DNA of 64,000 nucleotides from Vibrio natriegens NBRC 15636 = ATCC 14048 = DSM 759 (GCF_035621455.1 NZ_CP141822.1:1178001-1242000); one strand, 5' to 3'; numbered from the stretch's first letter, positions 22,348 through 31,724 are shown. Made by a program: numbers and translations. Notes: a model not told the origin generated them from the sequence alone.

Positions 22348-22965
22348 TTACATACGGGCCAACAGGATCTGTGCCTGTTCGACCATTTTTTTGCGACCAA
22401 AAATCAAGTGGCGACGTTTACCACCAACCTGACGCCAAAGTACCGCACTGCGAATACCGGATAATAGTAGTGCACGAACTTTATGCTGAATCGAGGTTTG
22501 TTGCAGGACTGCAGGCGTACCAGTTACTTGAATACGCGGACCGATAGGGCTAACTACATCCAGGTAAATGCTTGCCAGGTTGCTGATCATTTGGTCGTCC
22601 ATCAACTCGAAGTGATCGGTTTGACGCTGTGCCATCTGGATTCGATCACCGAGCTGAGACATGGCGTCGTTACGCGCCGTCAATTTACGTTCCAGCGCCA
22701 TCAAGCTAATGATGTAGCGAGTGAGTTCGCTTCCAGACGGCGTACTATCGATTCCTTTAACCAAACACTCCAGACCGAGCTTAAGGTCGGCTTCGCGACC
22801 GAACACGCCAATCGTGTTGGCTGGACTGGTGTTCAAAATAGCGTTAATGGATGTTTCAAAGGCATCTTGATCACAATGTCCGTTTTTCGCAACTTGTTGA
22901 ACCAAAGCAACAGCTTGGCAAATGCCAGCAAACGCGATAGTACGGTCATAAAGTGTATTCGCCAC
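22348..22965 (-). CDS. hflD: lysogenization regulator HflD
   Basis: This HflD (YcfC) family protein of about 205 residues is membrane-associated and known in E. coli to modulate lambda CII. Its cellular role in Vibrio is unclear. The start is most likely the GTG at 22965 (reading [20 protein letters not shown]), preceded by TTAGGAG. The frame upstream lies inside mnmA. A central helical region and C-terminal [19 protein letters not shown] match the family. It lies 10 bases after mnmA and before purB, the conserved mnmA-hflD-purB order. Confidence 0.92.
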   Translation of the reverse strand: MANTLYDRTIAFAGICQAVALVQQVAKNGHCDQDAFETSINAILNTSPANTIGVFGREADLKLGLECLVKGIDSTPSGSELTRYIISLMALERKLTARNDAMSQLGDRIQMAQRQTDHFELMDDQMISNLASIYLDVVSPIGPRIQVTGTPAVLQQTSIQHKVRALLLSGIRSAVLWRQVGGKRRHLIFGRKKMVEQAQILLARM

Positions 22966-22975
22966 GTAACAACTC

Positions 22976-24100
22976 CTAAGCTTGAGAATATTTAATGCGT
23001 TGTTCGATGATACCGCCACCCAGACAAACGTCATCTTTATAGAACACAGCGGATTGACCTGGAGTCACTGCAATTTGTGGCTCATCAAAGATCACTTTAA
23101 TGTTCTCATCATCGATAGGGATGATTGTACAAGGAATATCTTGCTGACGGTAACGAGTTTTTACCGTGCACTTCATAACATCGCGAATTGGCTCACGATC
23201 TACCCAATGCAGTTGTGACGCAAGTAGACCTTCTGATTTTAGCATCGGATGGTCTTTACCCTGAACTGCAATCAGTACGTTACGCTCAAGATCTTTCTCT
23301 CCAACAAACCATGGATCTTCATTACCACCGCCGCCTTTACGGCCGCCAATATGCAGACCTTTGCGTTGACCTAGCGTGTGGTACATCAAACCTTGGTGCT
23401 GGCCAATGACTTCACCTTCTGGCGTTTCGATGTTGCCTGGTTGGGCTGGCAGGTAACGGCCTAAGAAGTCAGTAAACTTGCGCTCTCCGATAAAGCAGAT
23501 ACCAGTCGAGTCTTTCTTCTTCGCTGTAATTAGACCTTGTTCTTCCGCGATACGGCGTACTTCAGGTTTTTCCAGATCACCAACCGGGAACAGGCTGCGC
23601 GCAACTTGTTCGTGGCTCAATGTGTATAGGAAGTAGCTTTGGTCTTTGTTGCTATCCAAGCCACGTAACATTTGCGGTTTTTCACCGTTTTCAGGAAAAG
23701 AGCGGCGTACGTAGTGGCCCATTGCAATGTAATCTGCATCCAATACTTCGTCAGCAAATTCAAGGAACGCTTTAAACTTAATTTCTTTGTTACAAAGAAT
23801 GTCTGGGTTAGGCGTACGGCCTGCTTTGTACTCAGCAAGGAAATACTCAAATACGTTATCCCAGTATTCGGCAGCAAAGTTAATGGTGTGTAGGTGGATG
23901 CCAAGCTTGTCACATACTGCCTGAGCATCGGCTAAATCTTCTGCTGCTGTGCAATATTCTTCGTTGTCATCTTCTTCCCAGTTCTTCATGAACAGGCCTT
24001 CTACTTGGTAGCCTTGTTGCTTTAGAAGATACGCAGAAACAGATGAATCAACGCCGCCGGACATACCGACGATGACTTTCTTTTGGCTGTTATCAGACAT
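22976..24100 (-). CDS. mnmA: tRNA-specific 2-thiouridylase MnmA
   Basis: This enzyme of about 374 residues makes 2-thiouridine at tRNA position 34, receiving sulfur through the Tus relay. I chose the ATG at 24100 ([20 protein letters not shown]); the long upstream extension is intergenic. The PP-loop SGGVDSS lies near residues 14-20. The two catalytic cysteines sit in [12 protein letters not shown] and [15 protein letters not shown]. The adenine-binding GHYVRR and the C-terminal beta-barrel [18 protein letters not shown] are present. Confidence 0.96.
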   Translation of the reverse strand: MSDNSQKKVIVGMSGGVDSSVSAYLLKQQGYQVEGLFMKNWEEDDNEEYCTAAEDLADAQAVCDKLGIHLHTINFAAEYWDNVFEYFLAEYKAGRTPNPDILCNKEIKFKAFLEFADEVLDADYIAMGHYVRRSFPENGEKPQMLRGLDSNKDQSYFLYTLSHEQVARSLFPVGDLEKPEVRRIAEEQGLITAKKKDSTGICFIGERKFTDFLGRYLPAQPGNIETPEGEVIGQHQGLMYHTLGQRKGLHIGGRKGGGGNEDPWFVGEKDLERNVLIAVQGKDHPMLKSEGLLASQLHWVDREPIRDVMKCTVKTRYRQQDIPCTIIPIDDENIKVIFDEPQIAVTPGQSAVFYKDDVCLGGGIIEQRIKYSQA

Positions 24101-24291
24101 TACTAAACACCACTTAAATAAACGGGAGGCAGATTCTACCAGAATCCACAAACCGGTGACAGATCCGAGAGCGAAATCACACTTCGATTTTGATGTAAAT
24201 TTAACCGAAAGAGAGCACTGTGTGAGAATTCGATAAGTATAGAAGGGATATATATGGCATAGTTGCCGAAAATCCAAGAGGTAATATCAAG

Positions 24292-24561
24292 ATGACTGAA
24301 GAAAACCAATTTATGCAAGAAGCTGAGTTAATTGAGATTGTTGAAAATCAATTAGAAGACGGCAATCCGATGAAAGCCAAAGAAACACTTATGCGTCTAG
24401 TGATGACGGGGACGCCTCGCGAAGATGCAGTGGCAATGATGGCATGTGCGATGTCGATTGAAGTGTTTGATGTGATGAAGAACGAAGGTGAGTTTAGTCT
24501 GAAACGTTATAGCGAGCACCTGGATCAACTGCCAGATTTAAGCTTTATGGAAGGCGAATAA
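24292..24561 (+). CDS. small acidic protein of unknown function (89 aa)
   Basis: This 89-residue acidic, helical protein (MTEENQFMQEAELIEIVENQ; LMRLVMTGTPREDAVAMMAC; FSLKRYSEHLDQLPDLSF) has no signal or membrane segment. I do not recognise a characterised family. The pattern of paired helices suggests a small interaction module. It is divergent from mnmA and ends 117 bases before gsk. A PurR box and extended -10 promoter lie between it and gsk, so the two are probably separately transcribed. Confidence 0.8.
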   Translation: MTEENQFMQEAELIEIVENQLEDGNPMKAKETLMRLVMTGTPREDAVAMMACAMSIEVFDVMKNEGEFSLKRYSEHLDQLPDLSFMEGE

Positions 24562-24584
24562 GTCATCGCGGAGAAAAAAGAGAC

Positions 24585-24604
24585 GGGCAAACGTTTGCTA
24601 TAAT
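24585..24604 (+). promoter_or_regulatory. PurR box overlapping the gsk promoter
   Basis: GCAAACGTTTGC (24587-24598) is a perfect palindrome matching the PurR core. It abuts a perfect TATAAT at 24599-24604, which with TGC in front makes an extended -10. The operator would block RNA polymerase directly. Confidence 0.82.
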
Positions 24605-24677
24605 GGCTGTTATTGCCGCAATATTATTCGCGGTATAGAATCCGTTTTCTTTTTCATCCCTTACTCAGACTAACAAT

Positions 24678-25982
24678 ATGAAATTTCCTGGACAACGCAA
24701 ATCCAAGCATTATTTTCCTGTTCATGCTCGTGACCCTTTAGTCAGTCAAGCACAAGAAAGCAAGAAGATGACGCGTACTCACATCATCGGTATTGATCAA
24801 ACACTGGTCGATATTGAAGCAAAAGTTACGACAGATGTGATTGAAAAATATGGTTTGAGTAAAGGCCACTCATTAGTTATTAATGATGAAACAGCAGAAG
24901 CGCTTTATCAGCAATTAAAAGAAGAGAACCTAATCACTAACGAATACGCTGGTGGTACGATTGGCAATACGTTGCACAATTACTCTGTTCTTGCTGATGA
25001 TCGTTCCACTTTGCTTGGGGTAATGAGTCAGGACATTAGAATTGGTAGCTACGGCTACCGTTATTTGTGTAATACATCAAGCCGTATGGACCTTAACTAC
25101 CTTCAAGGTGTTAATGGCTCAATAGGGCGTTGTTTTGCTCTTATTACAGAAGACGGTGAACGTACTTTTGCCATCAGCGAAGGTCAGATGAACCAACTTC
25201 ATCCCGATAGCATCCCAGAGAAAATCTTCAAAAATGCGTCTGCGCTTTTATTGACGTCTTACCTGGTGCGTTGCAAAGAGGGCGACCCAATGCCGGAAGC
25301 AACCATGAAGGCGATCGAGTACGCGAAAAAGTATGATGTGCCAGTTGTACTGACATTGGGTACAAAATTTGTTATTCAGGACGACCCTCAATACTGGCAA
25401 GCGTTTATTCGTGACCATGTTTCTGTTGTCGCAATGAATGAAGATGAAGCCGAAGCACTGACAGGTGAATCTGATCCTTTAGCGGCATCAGACAAGACGT
25501 TGGATTGGGCAGATCTAGTACTTTGTACTGCTGGTCCTGTTGGTTTATTCATGGCGGGTTATACAGAAGATAGCGCGAAGCGTGAGACTACTTTGCCATT
25601 GTTGCCAGGATCAATTGCAGAGTTTAACCGTTACGAATTTAGCCGACCTGCACAAAAAGACGCGTGTGAAACACCGATCAAAGTGTATTCTCATATTTCA
25701 CCATATATGGGTGGCCCGGAGAAAATTAAGAATACCAATGGCGCAGGTGATGCGGCTTTGTCTGCGGTTTTACATGACATGGCTGCGAATAAATACCACA
25801 AAGAAAATGTGCCTAATTCAAGTAAGCACAGCAATGAGTATTTAACTTACTCTTCTTTTTCACAAGTTTGTAAATACGCAAACCGTGCAAGTTATGAAGT
25901 TCTTGTTCAGCATTCTCCACGTCTTTCACGTGGCTTGCCAGAGCGAGAAGATAGTTTAGAAGAAGCGTATTGGGAACGTTAA
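24678..25982 (+). CDS. gsk: inosine/guanosine kinase
   Basis: This 434-residue PfkB/ribokinase family enzyme phosphorylates inosine and guanosine for purine salvage. The N-terminus MKFPGQRKSKHYFPVHARDP and GIDQTLVDIEAKV match Gsk. A substrate glycine region (YAGGTIGNTLHNYSVL) and the catalytic PfkB signature NTNGAGDAALSAVLHDM (about residues 352-368) are present. Length agrees with E. coli Gsk (434). A PurR box overlaps the promoter, which fits a purine-controlled salvage gene. Confidence 0.95.
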   Translation: MKFPGQRKSKHYFPVHARDPLVSQAQESKKMTRTHIIGIDQTLVDIEAKVTTDVIEKYGLSKGHSLVINDETAEALYQQLKEENLITNEYAGGTIGNTLHNYSVLADDRSTLLGVMSQDIRIGSYGYRYLCNTSSRMDLNYLQGVNGSIGRCFALITEDGERTFAISEGQMNQLHPDSIPEKIFKNASALLLTSYLVRCKEGDPMPEATMKAIEYAKKYDVPVVLTLGTKFVIQDDPQYWQAFIRDHVSVVAMNEDEAEALTGESDPLAASDKTLDWADLVLCTAGPVGLFMAGYTEDSAKRETTLPLLPGSIAEFNRYEFSRPAQKDACETPIKVYSHISPYMGGPEKIKNTNGAGDAALSAVLHDMAANKYHKENVPNSSKHSNEYLTYSSFSQVCKYANRASYEVLVQHSPRLSRGLPEREDSLEEAYWER

Positions 25983-26015
25983 TTTAGTTAAAGTTAACAG
26001 CTCATTTACAAATGT

Positions 26016-26048
26016 AAAAATGGCGCATAATGATATGCGCCATTTTTA
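26016..26048 (+). terminator. terminator of gsk
   Basis: A 13-bp stem (AAAAATGGCGCAT / ATGCGCCATTTTT) with a 6-base loop lies 34 bases after gsk. Confidence 0.88.
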
Positions 26049-26064
26049 TTTGTCTAATAGATAC

Positions 26065-26090
26065 AAAAAAGGCTCCCTGAGGAGCCTTTT
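26065..26090 (-). terminator. terminator of hns
   Basis: GGCTCC / GGAGCC with a 4-base loop is flanked by A6 and T4. On the minus strand the stem ends in T6, just past hns. Confidence 0.88.
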
Positions 26091-26103
26091 ATATATCCAG
26101 CAA

Positions 26104-26511
26104 TTAGATTAGGAAATCATCTAGTGATTTACCTGCATCAAGCTGCTCTTGGATTGCAGAAGGTGTACGACCTTGGCCTGTCCAAGTTTTTTCTTGACCG
26201 TTAGTATCCGTGTACTTGTATTTTGCAGGGCGAGGTGCGCGCTTAGATTTTGCTTTAGTCTTAGTTTCGCCTGATAGCGCATTAATAAGAGCTTCAACGT
26301 CAATACCGTCTTGAGCAATTTTTTCTGCGATTTCAGCAAGCTTAGCTTCTTGCTCAGCTTGTGCTGCGAGTTCCGCTTCTTCCGCTTCTTTACGCTCTGC
26401 TACAACAGTAGAAAGTTTATCTAGAGCTTCTTCCAATTGTTCAAGAGTCAGCTCACGAGAAAACGCACGAAGGCTACGGATATTTAGAAGTGTTTTAGTC
26501 AGCTCAGACAT
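26104..26511 (-). CDS. hns: H-NS family nucleoid protein
   Basis: This 135-residue nucleoid-associated silencer of AT-rich DNA has an N-terminal helical oligomerisation domain (about residues 1-65) with an Ala/Glu-rich coiled coil (AEEAELAAQAEQEAKLAE). A basic linker (KTKAKSKRAPRPAKYK) and the C-terminal DNA-binding domain with TWTGQGRTP, the minor-groove hook, follow. A ribosome site AGGAA precedes the ATG. The gene faces an AT-rich intergenic region of about 550 bases, consistent with H-NS autoregulation (inferred). Confidence 0.96.
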   Translation of the reverse strand: MSELTKTLLNIRSLRAFSRELTLEQLEEALDKLSTVVAERKEAEEAELAAQAEQEAKLAEIAEKIAQDGIDVEALINALSGETKTKAKSKRAPRPAKYKYTDTNGQEKTWTGQGRTPSAIQEQLDAGKSLDDFLI

Positions 26512-27053
26512 AACGATTCCTATTAATAGGTTAATGTGTTTGGCACCTTTTATCGTTACGATGAAATAATGCCATGCTACAAATAAATAGTAAGTCCTTA
26601 TATTTAACTTTATCTTTTACTTATGTGCAAATACTAAATCATGATTTCGTTTAATTTTGGCCACTTTTTTAGAGAAAGTAATATTATTATTGAGAATTAA
26701 AACTTATAAGATGGAATTTCAAGTTAGTCCGCATAATTTTAATCACAGAAATTGTGTAATTACTTTTATTAAGCGCCGAGATGTTTTTACTTGTCGGTAA
26801 AGATAAAGTCTCTTTGTATTCGCATTACATTTACCTTATTTATCAATATTACATAAGGCATGGTAATTTTGTGTAGTAATAAGGTTTCATAGAAAGCCTA
26901 ATTGAAGTGATGTCAGTTGCACAATAATGATTTGGATAACGTTAGAGTGAGTTAACACTTCCAGTTGGCTTAACTGAGTTTTATCTGTTTAATTTAGTTT
27001 GATGTGTTGCATTGGCTCCCATCATAAGTACAATAGCGCTACCTGATGCAATA
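26512..27053. other. long AT-rich intergenic region between hns and the lysine riboswitch
   Basis: About 540 bases of strongly AT-rich sequence carry no supported ORF. It must hold the hns promoter (minus) and upstream sequence for the NhaC-family gene (plus). The base composition suits H-NS binding. No further motif could be named. Confidence 0.5.
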
Positions 27054-27084
27054 TTGCAGATAAATTGTTGCTAATTTGTATAAT
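27054..27084 (+). promoter_or_regulatory. candidate promoter of the lysine-riboswitch transcript
   Basis: A perfect TATAAT lies at 27079-27084. The -35-like TTGCAG at 27054-27059 is 19 bases upstream, a loose fit. Transcription would begin near 27091, just before the riboswitch. Confidence 0.45.
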
Positions 27085-27103
27085 TAGCGGTCAATTGTTT
27101 GCT

Positions 27104-27281
27104 GTTGCCGTAGAGGCGCAGTCTCGAAGAGTAGCTATTATTGGGGTGATGCCAATGAATAATAGTGGAAGGCGAAGATTGCCGAAGCAAGTAATCCATC
27201 AACATTATTTGCTGGGGTTGTATCCGAAAGGAACAACACTGCCATAGTATATTTACATTAAACTATGGAGCGCTACTGTAG
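27104..27281 (+). ncRNA. lysine riboswitch (L box)
   Basis: The 5' core AGAGGCGC (27112-27119), an AGTA loop in P2, the GGCGAAG...GCCGAAG element, the GGTTGTATCCGAAAGG / ACAACACTG stretch, a P5 stem CCATAGT / ACTATGG (27242-27248 / 27262-27268) and the closing AGCGCTAC match the L-box consensus in order. P1 closes GTAG (27110-27113) with CTAC (27273-27276). It lies upstream of an NhaC-family transporter gene, a known lysine-regulon arrangement in gammaproteobacteria. Confidence 0.92.
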
Positions 27282-27326
27282 GGTTGGGTGGAGTGTTCGC
27301 TTCCCTGTCGCTAAGTTCAACATGAG

Positions 27327-27392
27327 TACGTTTTAAGTAAAACGTAACTTGTCTGCAGTAGATCTCTAGCCAAACTTTGGTTTTTGAAGATC
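27327..27392 (+). promoter_or_regulatory. expression platform of the lysine riboswitch (tentative)
   Basis: TACGTTTT / AAAACGTA forms a hairpin at 27327-27346 without a T tract. CTGCAGTAG (27353-27361) can pair over nine positions (one G-U) with CTACTGTAG (27273-27281), the 3' strand of P1. GATCT (27361-27365) can pair with AGATC (27388-27392), directly before the ATG at 27393. This suggests translational rather than transcriptional control. Confidence 0.45.
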
Positions 27393-28994
27393 ATGAATTT
27401 AATAGATTTTTCTAGTTCTCCTGTTTCATTATTGCCACCGCTAGTCGCTTTGACTCTGGCTATTTTGACTCGTCGTGTATTAATTTCTCTTGGTGTGGGT
27501 ATCGTACTCGGTGCGGTACTGCTAAATAGTTGGTCGGTTGGTGATACCGCTGGCTATGTTGGTACTCAAGTCTCTTCTGTCTTTGTTGAAGATGGTGGCC
27601 TTAACACCTGGAATATGAGTATTGTTGGCTTCCTTATCCTGTTGGGGATGACAACGGCATTATTAACACTATCTGGTGGTACTCGAGCATTTGCTGAGTG
27701 GGCGCAATCTCGTGTTAAAAGTAAGCGTGGCTCCAAACTTCTTGCTGCCTTCTTAGGCGTATTCATTTTTGTCGACGATTACTTTAATAGCCTGGCAGTT
27801 GGTGCGATTTCTCGTCCGGTTACCGATCGCTTCTATGTTTCTCGTGCTAAGCTGGCTTACATTTTGGACTCAACTGCGGCTCCAATGTGTGTAATTATGC
27901 CTGCATCGAGCTGGGGCGCTTACATCATCACTATTATTGGTGGCATCTTAGTCTCGCATGGCATCACAGAATACTCAGCTTTGGGTGCATACATTCGTCT
28001 GATTCCTATGAACTTCTACGCGGTATTCGCTTTATTGATGGTGTTTGCTGTTGCGTGGTTTGGTCTGGACATCGGTAAGATGCGCGAGCATGAGATCTCT
28101 GCGTCTCAAGGCCGTGGCTTTGACAAGGATACAGAGAACGACGCGCCTGAAGCTCATGAAATCAACGAAGAACTTGATATTCGCGAGAGCGATAAAGGTC
28201 AGGTATCTGACTTGATATTGCCTATCGTGACACTGATTGTCGCGACAATTGCTGCGATGATGTACACCGGTGGTCAGGCTTTGGCTGCGGATGGTAAAGA
28301 GTTTGCTCTACTGGGCGCATTCGAGAATACCGATGTGGGTATGTCTCTGATTTACGGTAGCTTACTTGGTCTGGCGGTTGGTCTATTTACTGTGCTTAAG
28401 CAGGGTATTCCAATGGGTGAAATCATCCGTACGCTTTGGATCGGTGCGAAATCAATGTTTGGCGCTATTTTGATCCTAGTATTTGCTTGGACGATCGGCT
28501 CTGTTATCGGTGACATGAAAACGGGTTCTTACCTGTCAACGCTGGCTCAAGGTAATATTGACCCACACTGGCTGCCAGTGATTCTGTTCTTGTTGTCTGG
28601 TTTGATGGCATTCTCGACAGGTACATCTTGGGGTACGTTTGGTATCATGCTGCCTATCGCAGGTGACATGGCGGGTGCGACGGATATCGCGCTTATGCTG
28701 CCTATGTTAAGCGCAGTACTTGCTGGTGCGGTATTTGGTGACCACTGTTCGCCAATCTCAGATACTACAATTCTGTCATCTACTGGTGCACGTTGTAATC
28801 ATATTGACCACGTGTCAACACAGTTACCTTACGCGCTATCTGTAGCATTAGTGTCTTGCGTTGGCTTCATTACTCTGGGTATGACAGCATCTATCGCAAT
28901 TTCATTCTCAGCAGCAGCCGTTACTTTTGTGATTGTGTGTAGCGTTCTTTCTTGGTTATCTAAAGCTAAGATGGCGTCGTATCAGAACGTTTAA
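27393..28994 (+). CDS. NhaC-family transporter, probable lysine transporter under riboswitch control
   Basis: This 533-residue polytopic inner-membrane protein of the NhaC Na+/H+ antiporter superfamily has about 11-12 hydrophobic segments. Conserved blocks are FIFVDDYFNSLAVGAISRPVTDRF, LDSTAAPMCVIMPASSWGAYI and FSTGTSWGTFGIMLPIAGDMA, with GDHCSPISDTTILSSTGA near the C-terminus. A charged cytoplasmic loop (about 235-275) is rich in Glu and Asp. I take the ATG at 27393; a TTG nine bases upstream is possible. Because a lysine riboswitch precedes it, the likely substrate is lysine (LysW type), although the family also includes sodium antiporters. Confidence 0.88.
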   Translation: MNLIDFSSSPVSLLPPLVALTLAILTRRVLISLGVGIVLGAVLLNSWSVGDTAGYVGTQVSSVFVEDGGLNTWNMSIVGFLILLGMTTALLTLSGGTRAFAEWAQSRVKSKRGSKLLAAFLGVFIFVDDYFNSLAVGAISRPVTDRFYVSRAKLAYILDSTAAPMCVIMPASSWGAYIITIIGGILVSHGITEYSALGAYIRLIPMNFYAVFALLMVFAVAWFGLDIGKMREHEISASQGRGFDKDTENDAPEAHEINEELDIRESDKGQVSDLILPIVTLIVATIAAMMYTGGQALAADGKEFALLGAFENTDVGMSLIYGSLLGLAVGLFTVLKQGIPMGEIIRTLWIGAKSMFGAILILVFAWTIGSVIGDMKTGSYLSTLAQGNIDPHWLPVILFLLSGLMAFSTGTSWGTFGIMLPIAGDMAGATDIALMLPMLSAVLAGAVFGDHCSPISDTTILSSTGARCNHIDHVSTQLPYALSVALVSCVGFITLGMTASIAISFSAAAVTFVIVCSVLSWLSKAKMASYQNV

Positions 28995-29024
28995 CAAGTT
29001 TTGATTTATTAATTGCAAAAGAGG

Positions 29025-29055
29025 AAGCTCCGCTAGTAATAGCGGAGCTTTTTTT
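29025..29055 (+). terminator. terminator of the NhaC-family gene
   Basis: A perfect 10-bp stem (AAGCTCCGCT / AGCGGAGCTT) with a 6-base loop ends in T7. Confidence 0.92.
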
Positions 29056-29096
29056 GAAACGCGATTTAGGTGAGGGGGGCAATCGCGTTTTTGGGG

Positions 29097-31577
29097 TTAA
29101 CTTTCTTCAGGTGGATAAGCAGCAGGGCACTCCTCTGGTGATGACACAGGAATTTCAACTGCATCATTGTTATTCATACCATCTAGTAGGGTTTTAATAT
29201 GATCGATTGTGTAAATATCAGAACCCTGCCATGCAGAAATTGCACTGTCGATGATGTCTTCTACAGATACCCATTCACCGCCGAACCAAAGTTTGGTTGC
29301 TGGACTTAAGCCTGAATCGACAGGGCGATGACGAGTATTAAAGATAAACGCCAACAATTGTTGCGCTAACTGTTCTTTGTGCTCGTTAAGATCGGCATTA
29401 CCATTGTTGTCGGTTAGGAAGTGTGACACTTCTGATTGCCAGGTGCCTGCTCCCCATATTACTGAACCGTCAGAGAAGGCTGCAGCGACAGCTGTGCCGT
29501 CCATGTATTCACCGTCGAATGGTTCATCACCGGCGCCAAAGTAGACGGTAGGACTGTCGTATGGGTCTAGTCCATTGACATAGTCTCGGTCTGCTTCTGT
29601 CAGCTCAGCCAAACCATTTTTGTTGTGCCAGTAGCCTTTGGTATCAAAATCGACAGTGATTTTACAAACGTTGTTAAAGTAAACCTTGTTACCTTCTTCG
29701 CCATCACTACGATTTCGAACCACACCTTCAACCACAGGCGCACCATTCAATTCGCTTAATACTGACTCGACATCAAAAGTGATGTTATAAGCACTGGTAT
29801 TCATCCAGGTTGGGGTAAGATTATCGACATCCTCACTAACTTTATATGAAGGTAGAGTGCCATCTTCAGTTGGTACTACGTTGGGAACAAGAACGTTAAA
29901 TTTCACACATCCGTAGCCCTCTGGGTATTCACCACTTTCGTTGGGCTCACCATCTTCAGTTAGTTTTGTTACATAGCGGTTTTTGACTTCCGCTAGTTCT
30001 TCACCTTCTTTCAAGTACCCAGTGTCAATTAGAAGCTGTGCTAAAAGGTCGAACTCTGGATTACCAGGACCAAAGTTTCCATCCTCTGGGAGAACAGGAA
30101 CACTTTCTGGGATGTATAGTGTAACTGGCCAGTTAGGGATGAGTTGTTCGCCTTCATCGTGGGAGCCGCTACCATCTGCATCGAATGATTTACAAACTTC
30201 TAGTCTTGCGACACCAATAGAACCAAAGCGAATGGTTAGTACAGGATCATCATCATAGGTAGGTTCAGCGTACATACCTGGTACAAATCCAGTATCGCCA
30301 TCAGGATCCCCTTGGTTACCAGCCTCTTCATCAGTATCTTCTCCCGAAGAGCGTTTCACGATGTCATCTGTAACCGCTAGAAGCGATAGACTTTCTGTAT
30401 CTTCTGGACAAGCTATTGCGTTTTTAAAGCTGACTCGAAGAGCACCATCATCGAAGGTTGGAGCAAAGTCTTTCAGCTCGGAGAAGGTGGTAAAGTGGCT
30501 GAATGGTGTGTCCGATGGAGTATTATTCATCGGAGCAATCCCTTCATATTTGTGTGCCCACCACATAAATTGGTCTATAGTCCATGGATGATTTTCAACA
30601 CCAAACACACTGAATCTAACTGGATCAGCAGGTAAGTCATTAGATAGTTTGGTATTTCGCATACCTAGCATATTTGGGTCTATATCACGAAGACCAAACT
30701 CCCAATTCGGAATAATTTCATCAACGAGTGGGTCGTATTGACAGTTGAGGTTTTTATCGTGGAAAGAGCGAAGTGCAATATCAAAGTTAGGTGGTATAGG
30801 AGTTTCGGTTAATGCTTTAAAGTTATCCGTTTTCGAGTTACGTGGAATAAAACCAAAGAAACCATTACAGTTTTCACCGGTTTCAATGCCTTCATTCCAG
30901 TCTGGAGAACTTTCGCACGCTGCTTCTACACTTTCTGCTGTGGATACCCAAGCTTTATAAACACCGCCCGAATTAGGCGTATTTGCAAATGGGAAGAGTT
31001 GAATCGTTTCACCATCTGGCATTGCAGATGGGTCTATTTCCAAATACTCACTACCAAGCTGATGTCTACATTCTACGACTATGGATTGCGTTTCCATTTT
31101 ACCGCGAACTTTCACTTCTTGAGTCATAGTGTACGAGTCGTTGATAAAGGTCACGCCATCTTCACCATCAAAGTAGAAAAGTCGGCATGATAGTGGTTCA
31201 GCGTAAAATGCCTCGGCATTTTTTGCATTTTTACCTTTGATTTTTACATCTTCGTAGCAGGTACCGCCGTTTGTATCAGCGCTTTCTAGCGTACTTGATA
31301 ATAAACACTTACCGGATGGATCGGTGACCTGGAAGTAATAAAGCCCTTCAGGTAATGCTGCCGCCGTTCTTGGGGCTTGTGGCCCAGGGCCGCCATCTAA
31401 AAAGACTTCTTCTTTAGATTGGTAGCGGACATTTTCATTTACGATGTCGCCCGCTGGCGTGGTTGTGAAAATAGCGCCATCTAATCTAGCAAAAGCTGAC
31501 ATTGAAAACATGAGAGCCAGTGAAGATACCGCAAGAGTCGCTGTCCTTATTCTGGAAAATTGCCTGTTGGTGTTCAT
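29097..31577 (-). CDS. large secreted protein with SdrD-B-like segments, function unknown
   Basis: This protein of about 826 residues has a signal peptide (hydrophobic core ATLAVSSLALMFSMSAFA, cleavage near residue 31). I prefer the ATG at 31577, which has a strong AGGAGCAG ribosome site, over 31595. The mature protein is acidic, has many cysteines, and carries two segments of SdrD-B/prealbumin-like type with calcium-loop spacing: DKNLNCQYDPLVDE...IPNWEFGLRD (about 273-297) and DADGSGSHDEGE...IPNWPVTLYI (about 463-488). A C-terminal region (about 645-790) starts KGYWHNKNG and ends LLAFIFNTRH, a layout seen in other exported SdrD-B proteins. No LPXTG, lipobox or membrane anchor is seen. A sigma-54 promoter and an activator gene lie upstream. 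Confidence 0.85.
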   Translation of the reverse strand: MNTNRQFSRIRTATLAVSSLALMFSMSAFARLDGAIFTTTPAGDIVNENVRYQSKEEVFLDGGPGPQAPRTAAALPEGLYYFQVTDPSGKCLLSSTLESADTNGGTCYEDVKIKGKNAKNAEAFYAEPLSCRLFYFDGEDGVTFINDSYTMTQEVKVRGKMETQSIVVECRHQLGSEYLEIDPSAMPDGETIQLFPFANTPNSGGVYKAWVSTAESVEAACESSPDWNEGIETGENCNGFFGFIPRNSKTDNFKALTETPIPPNFDIALRSFHDKNLNCQYDPLVDEIIPNWEFGLRDIDPNMLGMRNTKLSNDLPADPVRFSVFGVENHPWTIDQFMWWAHKYEGIAPMNNTPSDTPFSHFTTFSELKDFAPTFDDGALRVSFKNAIACPEDTESLSLLAVTDDIVKRSSGEDTDEEAGNQGDPDGDTGFVPGMYAEPTYDDDPVLTIRFGSIGVARLEVCKSFDADGSGSHDEGEQLIPNWPVTLYIPESVPVLPEDGNFGPGNPEFDLLAQLLIDTGYLKEGEELAEVKNRYVTKLTEDGEPNESGEYPEGYGCVKFNVLVPNVVPTEDGTLPSYKVSEDVDNLTPTWMNTSAYNITFDVESVLSELNGAPVVEGVVRNRSDGEEGNKVYFNNVCKITVDFDTKGYWHNKNGLAELTEADRDYVNGLDPYDSPTVYFGAGDEPFDGEYMDGTAVAAAFSDGSVIWGAGTWQSEVSHFLTDNNGNADLNEHKEQLAQQLLAFIFNTRHRPVDSGLSPATKLWFGGEWVSVEDIIDSAISAWQGSDIYTIDHIKTLLDGMNNNDAVEIPVSSPEECPAAYPPEES

Positions 31578-31620
31578 TTTCTGCTCCTGTGTCATCTTGT
31601 TTAATGACTAAGGAGTAGAG

Positions 31621-31636
31621 AGCAAAGAGTATGCCT
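31621..31636 (-). promoter_or_regulatory. sigma-54 promoter for the secreted protein
   Basis: On the minus strand AGGCATACTCTTTGCT matches the -24/-12 consensus TGGCAC-N5-TTGCW, with the exact GG to GC spacing of 12. The predicted start lies near 31610, 33 bases before the ATG. The adjacent gene encodes a sigma-54 activator. Confidence 0.72.
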
Positions 31637-31724
31637 GTTTTAACTTGTTGATTTATAAGGGGCTGAATTTCAGCTTTTGGCGTGAAAATTTTAAGTGAAT
31701 GATAATAGATAAGTTTACTGTTAC

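Noticed and set aside
27065..27247. 60-residue frame before the NhaC-family gene
   Set aside because: It lies within the lysine riboswitch and its promoter, and the conserved RNA elements explain the sequence.
31578..31595. Upstream ATG for the secreted protein
   Set aside because: No ribosome site precedes it, whereas the ATG at 31577 has AGGAG at correct spacing and still begins before the signal peptide.
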